This document shows positions 9,421 through 16,151 of a stretch of DNA of 44,151 nt, one piece after another; the stretch's first letter is position 1, and every line of letters starts with the position of its first letter. The notes below the pieces were generated by a model, which made no database searches, was not told the origin of the DNA, and saw only the letters and a program-made list of their open reading frames with translations. Where the stretch lies: NCBI GenBank assembly GCA_012516075.1, contig JAAYXE010000070.1, positions 1 to 44,151 of the forward strand, written 5' to 3'. This DNA comes from Chloroflexota bacterium. GTDB taxonomy: Bacteria; Chloroflexota; Anaerolineae; Anaerolineales; UBA4823. Made by a program: the position numbers and the translations under genes.

Positions 9421-10386
9421 ATGGCTGCAGAAGTCAATATCGATGCCTTGATGCCTGCCGAGATGGCACGCAAAGCGGAAGTGATCGGTGTCAAGAAAGC
9501 GGGAATGAACGGTGTCACCATGTTCATCCTGGCGGTGCTGGCCGGAGCGTTCATCGCCCTGGGCGCCGTGTTCGCCACCACCGTCTTTTCAGGCGGGATC
9601 ACCGTGAAGACAGCGGAAGGCGCCGCGGCCTTCACCACCGGGCTGCCCTACGGGGTCACCCGCCTGCTGGGCGGGATGGTCTTCTGCCTGGGGCTGATCC
9701 TGGTCGTCGTCAGCGGAGCAGAGCTGTTCACCGGCAACAACCTGATCGTCATGGCATGGGCCAACGGCAAGGTCACCACCGGGGCTCTGCTGCGCAACTG
9801 GAGCATCGTGTACCTGGGCAACTTCGTCGGTTCGCTGGGCACCGCCCTGCTGGTGTTCACCGGCAAGCAGTATGAGTTCGGCAGCGGGGCCATCGGGCTC
9901 ACCGCCCTGAACATCGCCAGCAGCAAGGTAGGACTGGGCTTTCTGCAGGCCATCGCCCTCGGCATCCTGTGCAACGCGCTGGTGTGCCTGGCGGTGTGGA
10001 TGACGTACAGCGCCCGCAGCACGCTGGACAAGATCGCCGCCATCATCTTCCCCATCACCGCCTTTGTGGCTGCCGGCTTCGAGCACAGCATCGCCAACAT
10101 GTACTTCATCCCCTACGGCATCATGGTGAAAGACTTCGCCAGCCCGGAGTTCTGGCAGGTGATCGGGCGGACCCCGGCCGATTACGCCGGCCTGAACTGG
10201 GGCACCTTCTTCATCAACAACCTGCTGCCGGTGACCATCGGCAACGTGATCGGCGGCGCCCTGCTGGTCGCGGCGGTGTACTGGTTCGTCTACCTGCGCG
10301 CCCCCGCCGCTCAGGCCAAACCGTCCGGCCAGGCGGTCCCATCCGAAAAAGGGGCCGGGGCGGACTGCCCGCAGCTTTTGAATTAA
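9421..10386 (+). CDS. Formate/nitrite transporter family channel (FocA/NirC type)
   Basis: 321 residues with six hydrophobic segments, the usual layout of the pentameric FNT channels that move formate, nitrite or hydrosulfide. Recognisable signatures are 'MAGAF'-type packing in 'ILAVLAGAFIALGAVFATT', the segment 'GAELFTGNNLIVMAWANGK' and 'CNALVCLAVWMTYSAR' together with 'GFEHSIANMYFIP', which holds the conserved pore histidine. The C-terminal tail (about 295-321) is hydrophilic and variable. The start is supported by TTGGAG 8 nt upstream. It is followed directly by a strong terminator and stands alone. Sequence cannot separate formate from nitrite or HS- transport; no formate- or nitrite-metabolising gene lies nearby. 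Confidence 0.9.
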   Translation: MAAEVNIDALMPAEMARKAEVIGVKKAGMNGVTMFILAVLAGAFIALGAVFATTVFSGGITVKTAEGAAAFTTGLPYGVTRLLGGMVFCLGLILVVVSGAELFTGNNLIVMAWANGKVTTGALLRNWSIVYLGNFVGSLGTALLVFTGKQYEFGSGAIGLTALNIASSKVGLGFLQAIALGILCNALVCLAVWMTYSARSTLDKIAAIIFPITAFVAAGFEHSIANMYFIPYGIMVKDFASPEFWQVIGRTPADYAGLNWGTFFINNLLPVTIGNVIGGALLVAAVYWFVYLRAPAAQAKPSGQAVPSEKGAGADCPQLLN

Positions 10387-10392
10387 TTCAAA

Positions 10393-10426
10393 AGCGCCGG
10401 AACCTGCACAGGTCCGGCGCTTTTTC
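10393..10426 (+). terminator. Rho-independent terminator after the FNT gene
   Basis: The stem AGCGCCGGAACCT/AGGTCCGGCGCT has one bulged A and a short loop and is followed by TTTTTCTTT. It lies between the convergent FNT and murE genes. Confidence 0.9.
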
Positions 10427-10441
10427 TTTCAGCAGCGCGCC

Positions 10442-12040
10442 TCAATTGGGGTCGGGTAAATAGGGCATTTCCGGGCCGGGAACGCCCAGCAGTTCCGCCA
10501 GCGCAGCGCGCATGGCGGTGCGGTCGTCCCACAGGTACTCCGTCTCGCCAAAGCACATCGACTGCTCGTGCCCTTTCCCGCAGGCGATCACGATGTCGCC
10601 CGGGCGGGCGCAGCGCACGGCGAAGCGGATGGCCTCGCGGCGGTCGGGCACGCGGAAGAAGGTCTCCCCTTCTACCCCGCCCTGGCTCTGCGCGCCGCGC
10701 GCCATTTCTTCGAGGATGGCGGCGAGCGATTCGGTGCGCGGGTCCTCCGCCGTGAGCACCGAAATATCCGCCAGACGGGCGGAGGTCTCGGCCATCATGC
10801 GGCGCTTGATGCGGTCGCGCAGGCCGGCCGAGCCGAACACGGCGATCACACGGCCGCCGTGCTCTCCGGCCATCACACGCGCCGTCTTCAGGGCGTTCTC
10901 CAGCGCGTAGGGGGTGTGGGCAAAGTCGACGATCGCCGTGAAAGGCTGGCCCAGATCCAGGCGCTCCATACGGCCGGGCACGCCCGCCAGACTGGCGATG
11001 CCCCGCTGCGCCGCTTCAACCGGCACCCCCAGGGCCAGCCCGGCGCCGATGGCTGCCAGGCAGTTGGAGACGTTGTACAGCCCCTCCAGCCGGCAGTGCA
11101 CCGGGATTTCAAAGCCCGGGCCCAGCGCGGTGAAGTGGATCCCGTCCTTCCCCGAGCGGACATCGCGGGCGTAGATCTCTGCGTTCGCGTCCAGCCCGTA
11201 AACCACGCGGCGGATCCCCTTATCGGGGGCCGCGGCGGTCAGCTCGTTCAGGAAATCGAAGGCGATGTCGTCGCGGGTGAGCACCACGCCGCGCGGCACG
11301 CCGGGTTTGGGCTGCGAGCGCAGCACATCGCGGAACAGCTCCGCCTTGGCATCGCGGTAGCCTTCGTAGCTGCCGTGATAGTCCAGGTGTTCGTGGGTGA
11401 TGTTGGTCACCACGGCCAGGTCGATGTCGCAGGCAGCCACGCGCTTCTGCGCCAGCCCGTGGGAGGTGGCCTCCAGCACCACATGCGTCATCCCGGCGTT
11501 GACCATCAACCACAGATAGCGCTGCACATCGGGCGCTTCGGGTGTGGTGACGTGAAAGCCGGTGTCGAGCGTCTGATCGCCGATGATGGCGTTGACGGTG
11601 GAGATCATGCCCACCTGCAGGCCGGCGGCGCGCAGCACTTCGAAGATCAGGTTGGAGGTGGTAGTCTTGCCATCGGTGCCGGTGACGCCGATCACCGTCA
11701 GCCGGCGGGCCGGGAAGTCGTGCAGCGCGGCGGCCAGATAGGCCATCGCCAGGCGCGTGTCTTCCACCTGTACATAAGGAACGCCCGCATCCACACCGGG
11801 GCGTGTGCCCACCACAGCAGCGGCCCCGCGCCGCACAGCATCGGGGATATAGTTGTGGCCGTCGGTGCTGCCGCCCGTCAGGGCCACGAAGATATCCCCC
11901 TTCTGCACCTGGCGCGAATCCAGGGCAAGCCCTGACACCTGCGGGTCACCCTCCGGGGAGCGGATCACCCCGGGGACTGCGGGCAGCAGCGTGGACAGTG
12001 CAGCCGCTGCCGGACGGGCATCGAGATTCGTGTCAGTCAC
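10442..12040 (-). CDS. murE: MurE, UDP-MurNAc-dipeptide:diamino acid ligase
   Basis: A cytoplasmic ATP-dependent ligase that adds the third (diamino) residue to the peptidoglycan stem peptide. Visible motifs are the P-loop 'GVTGTDGKTTTSN', 'TTPEAPDVQRYL' for UDP-MurNAc-dipeptide binding, 'EATSHGLAQKR', the carbamylated-lysine motif 'YRDAKAELF', 'VPGRMERLD', 'DFAHTPYALENAL' and 'GKGHEQ'. The specificity loop reads 'AEDPRTES', close to the DNPR of diaminopimelate enzymes but with E-D in place of D-N. Chloroflexota walls can contain ornithine, so the diamino acid is uncertain. I prefer the GTG at 12040, with AAGGAG 7 nt upstream (532 aa); an in-frame ATG at 12073 would add 11 residues. It follows the Fo genes at about 130 nt, behind a hairpin. 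Confidence 0.92.
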   Translation of the reverse strand: MTDTNLDARPAAAALSTLLPAVPGVIRSPEGDPQVSGLALDSRQVQKGDIFVALTGGSTDGHNYIPDAVRRGAAAVVGTRPGVDAGVPYVQVEDTRLAMAYLAAALHDFPARRLTVIGVTGTDGKTTTSNLIFEVLRAAGLQVGMISTVNAIIGDQTLDTGFHVTTPEAPDVQRYLWLMVNAGMTHVVLEATSHGLAQKRVAACDIDLAVVTNITHEHLDYHGSYEGYRDAKAELFRDVLRSQPKPGVPRGVVLTRDDIAFDFLNELTAAAPDKGIRRVVYGLDANAEIYARDVRSGKDGIHFTALGPGFEIPVHCRLEGLYNVSNCLAAIGAGLALGVPVEAAQRGIASLAGVPGRMERLDLGQPFTAIVDFAHTPYALENALKTARVMAGEHGGRVIAVFGSAGLRDRIKRRMMAETSARLADISVLTAEDPRTESLAAILEEMARGAQSQGGVEGETFFRVPDRREAIRFAVRCARPGDIVIACGKGHEQSMCFGETEYLWDDRTAMRAALAELLGVPGPEMPYLPDPN

Positions 12041-12110
12041 AAGCAGCTCCTTAAGTGTTCTCCCGCCGTGCACTGCCGCTCAGGCTGATCACGGCGAGGG
12101 TATGCAAAGA

Positions 12111-12135
12111 CGCTCAGGAAGCACGCCCCTGAGCG
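12111..12135 (-). terminator. Hairpin after the ATP synthase genes (weak terminator or processing site)
   Basis: CGCTCAGG/CCTGAGCG (8-bp perfect stem, 9-nt loop), flanked by a further TATGCA/TGCATA pairing. On the minus strand it is followed by TCTTTGC, a poor U-tract, so it may attenuate rather than stop transcription into murE. Confidence 0.45.
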
Positions 12136-12170
12136 CCATGCATAATTCTTGATATGGATGAAAACTGATC

Positions 12171-12908
12171 CTACACCAGGCTCTGGCGCATATTCTCCAG
12201 CTGACCGGCCACCGAACCGTCGATCACGCGGTCTCCAACCCGGATAATCAGGCCGCCCAGGATCGCAGGATCCACGCGGAAGGTGATCGAGGTCTGGTCG
12301 CCCATGCGAGAGAGAATATCCCGCCGTACGACATCCTTTTCCGAATCGGTCAGGGGCAGCGCGCTGGTCACTTCTGCAGCTTCGCCTTTCAGGTCGACGC
12401 CTGCCAGCAGCGGGACCTGACCGGAGCGCACACCAGAGAAGAATTCTTCAATCAGCCGGTGTGAGCCCTGCTCGTCGAGGGCGTCGCCGATCAGGCGGCG
12501 TGCGGCAGCCATCGCCAGTGCACCGACCTGCCCGCGCAGGTCACCCAGCACTCGCTCGCGCTCCTGCTCCGCATCCTGTACAGCCGCCTCGCGCACCCTG
12601 GCAGCGTCGGCTTCCGCCTGCGCCAGCAGTTCCTTACCGGCAGCTTCGGCCCGCTCGGTGGCTTCGCGCACCTTCTGGTTCGCTGCAGCCTGTGCATCGG
12701 CCAGAATCTTCTGGGCTTCCTGTTCGGCGTTTGCGCGCGCTTCGGCTGCAATCCGGGCGTCTTCCAGGCCCTGAGCGATCGTCTGCCGGCGGCGGTCGAG
12801 CATGCGCATGATCGGTTCATACGCCCAGGCTCTCAAAACCACCAGTACGATCAGGAAGTTGAAGATTTGTACGAGTAAATACCCTAAATTAAGACCCAGT
12901 GCTTCCAA
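12171..12908 (-). CDS. atpF: ATP synthase subunit b fused to the C-terminal domain of delta
   Basis: 245 residues. Residues 1-30 are the single b-subunit membrane anchor ('LLVQIFNFLIVLVVLRAW') and about 30-165 are the long charged helix of the b stalk. From about 178 the sequence changes to the C-terminal part of subunit delta: 'EVTSALPLTDSEKDVVRR', 'FRVDPAILGGLIIRVGD', 'DGSVAGQLENMRQSL'. The N-terminal helical domain of delta, about 105 residues, which contacts the alpha subunits, is absent, unlike the full b-delta fusion of mycobacteria. A TTG start at 12908 with AGGAGG 6 nt upstream sets the beginning. It is the last gene of the Fo cluster and no alpha, gamma, beta or epsilon gene follows. 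A separate atpH elsewhere cannot be excluded. Confidence 0.88.
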   Translation of the reverse strand: MEALGLNLGYLLVQIFNFLIVLVVLRAWAYEPIMRMLDRRRQTIAQGLEDARIAAEARANAEQEAQKILADAQAAANQKVREATERAEAAGKELLAQAEADAARVREAAVQDAEQERERVLGDLRGQVGALAMAAARRLIGDALDEQGSHRLIEEFFSGVRSGQVPLLAGVDLKGEAAEVTSALPLTDSEKDVVRRDILSRMGDQTSITFRVDPAILGGLIIRVGDRVIDGSVAGQLENMRQSLV

Positions 12909-12941
12909 TGCAGTCCTCCTTTCTCCTCACTTGGTTGAGCG

Positions 12942-13169
12942 CTAACCAACGAACAGGATCAGGAGAGCAACCACAAGGGAGTAAATGGCTACGGCTTCAG
13001 CAAACGCAATACCAAGGATCATGTTGATCTGGATGCTATCACTGGCGTCGGGGTTGCGGGCAATACCCTGCACGGCACCGTTGACCAGTACACCGATGCC
13101 CAGGCCGACACCAAATGTGCCGATCATAGCCAATCCTGCTCCGATGAGTCGTGCTGCTTCAACATCCAT
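12942..13169 (-). CDS. atpE: ATP synthase subunit c
   Basis: 75 residues forming a two-helix hairpin, the monomer of the rotating c-ring. Helix 1 carries the packing motif 'FGVGLGIG' (19-26), the polar loop is 'ARNPDAS' (37-43) and the ion-carrying carboxylate is Glu58 in 'GIAFAEAVAIYSLV'. There is no Gln in helix 1, and Ala rather than Ser or Thr follows Glu58, so the site looks like a proton type and not a sodium type (inference from known motifs). The AGGAGG lies an unusually long 14 nt before the ATG. Two hairpins lie between this gene and atpB upstream, a region where c-subunit synthesis is commonly raised over its neighbours. Confidence 0.95.
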   Translation of the reverse strand: MDVEAARLIGAGLAMIGTFGVGLGIGVLVNGAVQGIARNPDASDSIQINMILGIAFAEAVAIYSLVVALLILFVG

Positions 13170-13201
13170 AGTGCTTAATCTAGCCTCCTTGTTCTGTTTC
13201 C

Positions 13202-13274
13202 AGGCGGTATTTTCGTCTCGTTAAACCGCCTCTTCCGGGTATTGGTTTTGGTTTAACCGGGCGAAAACCGCCCG
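13202..13274 (-). promoter_or_regulatory. Two hairpins between atpB and atpE
   Basis: Hairpin 1 pairs AGGCGGT (13202-13208) with ACCGCCT (13225-13231). Hairpin 2 pairs CGGGCG (13258-13263) with CGCCCG (13269-13274) around a 5-nt AAAAC loop. They fill most of the 140-nt a-c spacer in an otherwise tightly packed operon. They may set message stability or c-subunit stoichiometry; that role is inference. Confidence 0.5.
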
Positions 13275-13309
13275 AAAATCAAACGAATATGCCCTGCTGG
13301 CTCCACCCA

Positions 13310-14302
13310 TCAGGCCACCTGAGGATGGTCGACAGGTAATTCCTCGTGTGCTTCGCTCGCTTCTTCGTCGTGGTGGCCGCCGTGGCCCATCGCTGCCTGA
13401 GCCATAAAGACCATGGTCAGCATGCCGAATACCAGGGCCTGGATCAGACCGACGAAGAACTCCATGATCAGGAACGCGGACTGCGCAAAAACGGGGAGCA
13501 GGGTACCGATGACGAAAAGCAGCACGGACCCAGCGAAGATATTCCCAAATAGACGGAAGGAGAACGACAGGATCTTGGAGATCTCTGACACCAGTTCGAG
13601 GAGCCCCACACCGAAGTCGATCACGCCGAACACCGGGCGGGTGAACAGTCCGCCAACGTTGAAGAACTTGGAAAGATAGCTCACGCCGAGCGCCCGCAGG
13701 CCGATGATCTGGGTGCTGATCACCGAGATCAGGGCCAGGGCGACGGTGAAGTTCAGGTCCGTCGAAAGCACGCGGATCCACGGGACCAGCGCGTAATTGC
13801 CCTCTTCGGGGGTGATGGTAGGCACGCCCAGCGGGGTCATTGCGATAGCGTGGCCGCCCTCACCGTGGGTTTCGTGGATCCACCCGAAGCTGTCCACGCC
13901 GGGGAGAAGCTCCATCCAGTTGACGATCAGGACGTAAAGGGTAATCGTAGCAAAGAAGGGGAAGATCGTGCGTGTCCACTTGCCGGCGGTAGACTCGGTC
14001 AGGTTGTAGATCGCTTCCAGAATGGCTTCGATCGCGCCTGAGAAACCCGAGGGAACCAGGCTGCCGCTGTTCGCCGCGCGGTTGACCGAGTAAGCGATCA
14101 GCAGGATGATCACATCGGCGATCAGCATGGCGATCATCGTGTTCGAGAAGGCGAAATTACCGATGTTGAACACCGGTTCGACCGGCAGGGCAATGTGCGG
14201 CAGCACAGGCGCATACCAGCGGGCCGCAATAAAGTTCAGAATGATCAACGCCAGAACAATCCAGCGGTTAACACCCCAGCGCCACCTGCTTTTATTCTCC
14301 AC
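13310..14302 (-). CDS. atpB: ATP synthase subunit a
   Basis: 330 residues with several transmembrane helices, forming the proton half-channels against the c-ring. The essential arginine is in 'SFSFRLFGNIFAG', and the following helix 'LIQALVFGMLTMVFMAQA' is also typical. The N-terminal segment includes 'LPHIALPVEPVFNIG'. Two features stand out: a hydrophilic external loop with His and Glu ('HETHGEGGHAIAM') and a C-terminal tail rich in His, Glu and Asp ('GHGGHHDEEASEAHEE'). The start is the GTG at 14302, with AGGAGG 9 nt upstream, overlapping the end of atpI by 11 nt; coupling is likely. Confidence 0.95.
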   Translation of the reverse strand: MENKSRWRWGVNRWIVLALIILNFIAARWYAPVLPHIALPVEPVFNIGNFAFSNTMIAMLIADVIILLIAYSVNRAANSGSLVPSGFSGAIEAILEAIYNLTESTAGKWTRTIFPFFATITLYVLIVNWMELLPGVDSFGWIHETHGEGGHAIAMTPLGVPTITPEEGNYALVPWIRVLSTDLNFTVALALISVISTQIIGLRALGVSYLSKFFNVGGLFTRPVFGVIDFGVGLLELVSEISKILSFSFRLFGNIFAGSVLLFVIGTLLPVFAQSAFLIMEFFVGLIQALVFGMLTMVFMAQAAMGHGGHHDEEASEAHEELPVDHPQVA

Positions 14303-14600
14303 GTGTGGTCTCCTCCTGAGATTGATTTGAGTTCGTATTACTTTGAGTTCTAATTCTGGAGGTCGCCTTTTTTACGACCCAGAGCATTGCTACGATCGTT
14401 ACCGGTACGCTGGCCACCATTAAACCCACCGTGAAGTATGCCCTGTCCGTATTGAATAGGTCGTCGAGCCACAATCCCCCAAAGAGAGCGGCCAGCACAA
14501 TGACCAGTGTGAGACAGCCAACCTGTCCTGCAACTGCTGCAACCGTATATTGAAAAGCTTTCGTTCTTTCTTTATCAGGCAGGTTGGGCGTCCGGTTCAT
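14292..14600 (-). CDS. atpI: AtpI/AtpZ-type ATP synthase accessory membrane protein
   Basis: 102 residues with two transmembrane helices (about 17-46 and 55-78). Position as the first gene before atpB and the two-helix layout with 'GGLWLDDLF' identify it as an AtpI/AtpZ-like protein, thought to help c-ring assembly or magnesium supply. The C-terminus is a polar tail rich in Ser, Asn, Thr and Gln. No Shine-Dalgarno sequence precedes the ATG. A good sigma70-type promoter ends only about 10 nt before it, so the transcript may be nearly leaderless. Confidence 0.8.
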   Translation of the reverse strand: MNRTPNLPDKERTKAFQYTVAAVAGQVGCLTLVIVLAALFGGLWLDDLFNTDRAYFTVGLMVASVPVTIVAMLWVVKKATSRIRTQSNTNSNQSQEETTRGE

Positions 14601-14609
14601 CGATCGGGA

Positions 14610-14639
14610 ATTGTATCACAAGCACAGGAGAGAAGTCAA
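14610..14639 (-). promoter_or_regulatory. Promoter of the ATP synthase Fo operon
   Basis: On the minus strand, TTGACT (14639-14634), an 18-nt spacer and TACAAT (14615-14610). The -10 ends 9 nt before the atpI ATG, so transcription should start within a few nucleotides of the start codon. Confidence 0.65.
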
Positions 14640-14677
14640 TCAATACCAGAGGCAGATCTCCTTCTCTACCTGTGCTT
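14620..14677. repeat. Inverted repeat between nuoN and atpI
   Basis: The arms 14620-14635 and 14661-14677 (AAGCACAGG plus AGAGAAG against CTTCTCT plus CCTGTGCTT, one bulge) surround a 25-nt loop. The structure sits just after the nuoN stop and overlaps the -35 and spacer of the atp promoter. There is no T-run, so it is not a classical terminator. It could stabilise the nuo message 3' end or bind a regulator. Confidence 0.6.
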
Positions 14678-14684
14678 CTAAGCA

Positions 14685-16151
14685 TTAGAACATGGCCGAG
14701 GCGGCGGTCGTCGCCCAGTTGAACCAGGGCACGAAAACCGTACCGATCAGGATGACGCCCAGCACCAGGATGCCCAGCCCGAGGGCGTACGAGCGCGTCA
14801 CCGGCAGCGGCTTGTCATCGTCATCGGAGCGGTACAGGTAGACCACCTTGAGCACGGTCAGGTAGTAGTACAGGCCGATGATCGAGTTGATCGCGCCGAT
14901 CACCGCCAGCCAGATCAGGTTGGCGTTGATGGCCGAAGCGAACACGAAGACCTTGACCACAAACCCGCCCAGCGGGGGCATACCGGCCAGGGAGAGGAAG
15001 GCCACCAGCATTGCCAGCGCCAGCCCCGGCGACCGGCGGCTCAGCCCGGCGTAAGAGGCGATCTCGTCGGAGCCGGTCACGCGCCCCACGGCGGAGACCA
15101 CGCCGAATGCGGCCAGGTTGGTGATCAGGTACGCGATCAGGTAGGCGATCACGCTGGTGACGCCCAGCCCGCCGCCGAGCGAGACCAGACCGATCAGGGC
15201 GTAGCCGGCGTGGGCGATCGACGAGTAAGCCAGCAGGCGCTTGATGTTGCGCTGCGTGAGCGCCAGCAGATTGCCGAGCGTCATGGTCGCCACCGACAGC
15301 GACGCCAGGATGGCACCCCACTGCGCGGACATGGCCGGGAAAGCGACCAGCATCACTCGCAGCAGCACGGCGAAGCCGGCCGCCTTGGAAGCCGTGGACA
15401 GGAATCCAGAGATCGGGGTGGGCGCGCCCTCGTACACGTCGGGCGCCCAGAAGTGGAAGGGCACCACCGAGATCTTGAAGCCAAAGCCCACCAGCACCAG
15501 CAGCAGCGCGCCGGTCAGGCTGACCGTCATCTGCCCGGAGAAGAACATCTCGCTCAGGCGCACCGCCAGGTCGTACAGGTTGGTCAGGCCGGTGAAGCCG
15601 TAGAGCAGGCTGAAGCCGTAGAGCATCACCGTGGAGGTCAGCGCGCCGAACAGCAGGTACTTGAAGCCCGCCTCGGTCGACTTGTCATCGCGCACGAGGA
15701 AGCCGGCCAGCACGTACAGCGGGATGGAGGTGGTCTCGATGCCCAGGTAGAGCAGGATGATGTCCGAAGCGGAGGCCATCACACACATGCCGATGGTGGA
15801 GGCGATCATCAGGAGGTAAAACTCGCCTCTGCGCCCCGCCTGGGGGAGGTCCATGGCGAAGAGCGCCGTGATGGCGGCTGCGATGAGGAACATCATCTTG
15901 AAGACGAAGCCCAGCCAGTCGTGGCGCACCATGCCGCCCCACAGGGTCTGGGGCTGTACACCCGGCAGGCCGGCCAGCAGGCTGACCACCATGATCAGCA
16001 CCAGTCCGACGGCCGTCACCCAGCCCAGGTTGGTCTTGCGCTCAGCAGGCAGCGCCAGGTCGACCAGCAGCACCACAGCTCCCAGGACGACCAGCAGAAT
16101 TTCCGGCAGTATTGCCAGGATCATAGGTAGTTCGATCACGCCGGGGAACAC
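14685..16151 (-). CDS. nuoN: NADH-quinone oxidoreductase subunit N
   Basis: 488 residues, an antiporter-like proton-pumping subunit of the complex I membrane arm, with about 14 helices. The TM7 lysine is present in 'GFGFKISVVPFHFWAPD'. Other typical segments are 'YLGIETTSIPLYVLAGF', 'LLAYSSIAHAGYALIG' and 'LSLAGMPPLGGFVVKVFVF'. The GTG start at 16151 directly follows the TAA of the upstream nuoM, with TAGGAGG 7 nt before it. It is the last gene of the operon; an inverted repeat and the atp promoter follow. Confidence 0.95.
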   Translation of the reverse strand: MFPGVIELPMILAILPEILLVVLGAVVLLVDLALPAERKTNLGWVTAVGLVLIMVVSLLAGLPGVQPQTLWGGMVRHDWLGFVFKMMFLIAAAITALFAMDLPQAGRRGEFYLLMIASTIGMCVMASASDIILLYLGIETTSIPLYVLAGFLVRDDKSTEAGFKYLLFGALTSTVMLYGFSLLYGFTGLTNLYDLAVRLSEMFFSGQMTVSLTGALLLVLVGFGFKISVVPFHFWAPDVYEGAPTPISGFLSTASKAAGFAVLLRVMLVAFPAMSAQWGAILASLSVATMTLGNLLALTQRNIKRLLAYSSIAHAGYALIGLVSLGGGLGVTSVIAYLIAYLITNLAAFGVVSAVGRVTGSDEIASYAGLSRRSPGLALAMLVAFLSLAGMPPLGGFVVKVFVFASAINANLIWLAVIGAINSIIGLYYYLTVLKVVYLYRSDDDDKPLPVTRSYALGLGILVLGVILIGTVFVPWFNWATTAASAMF

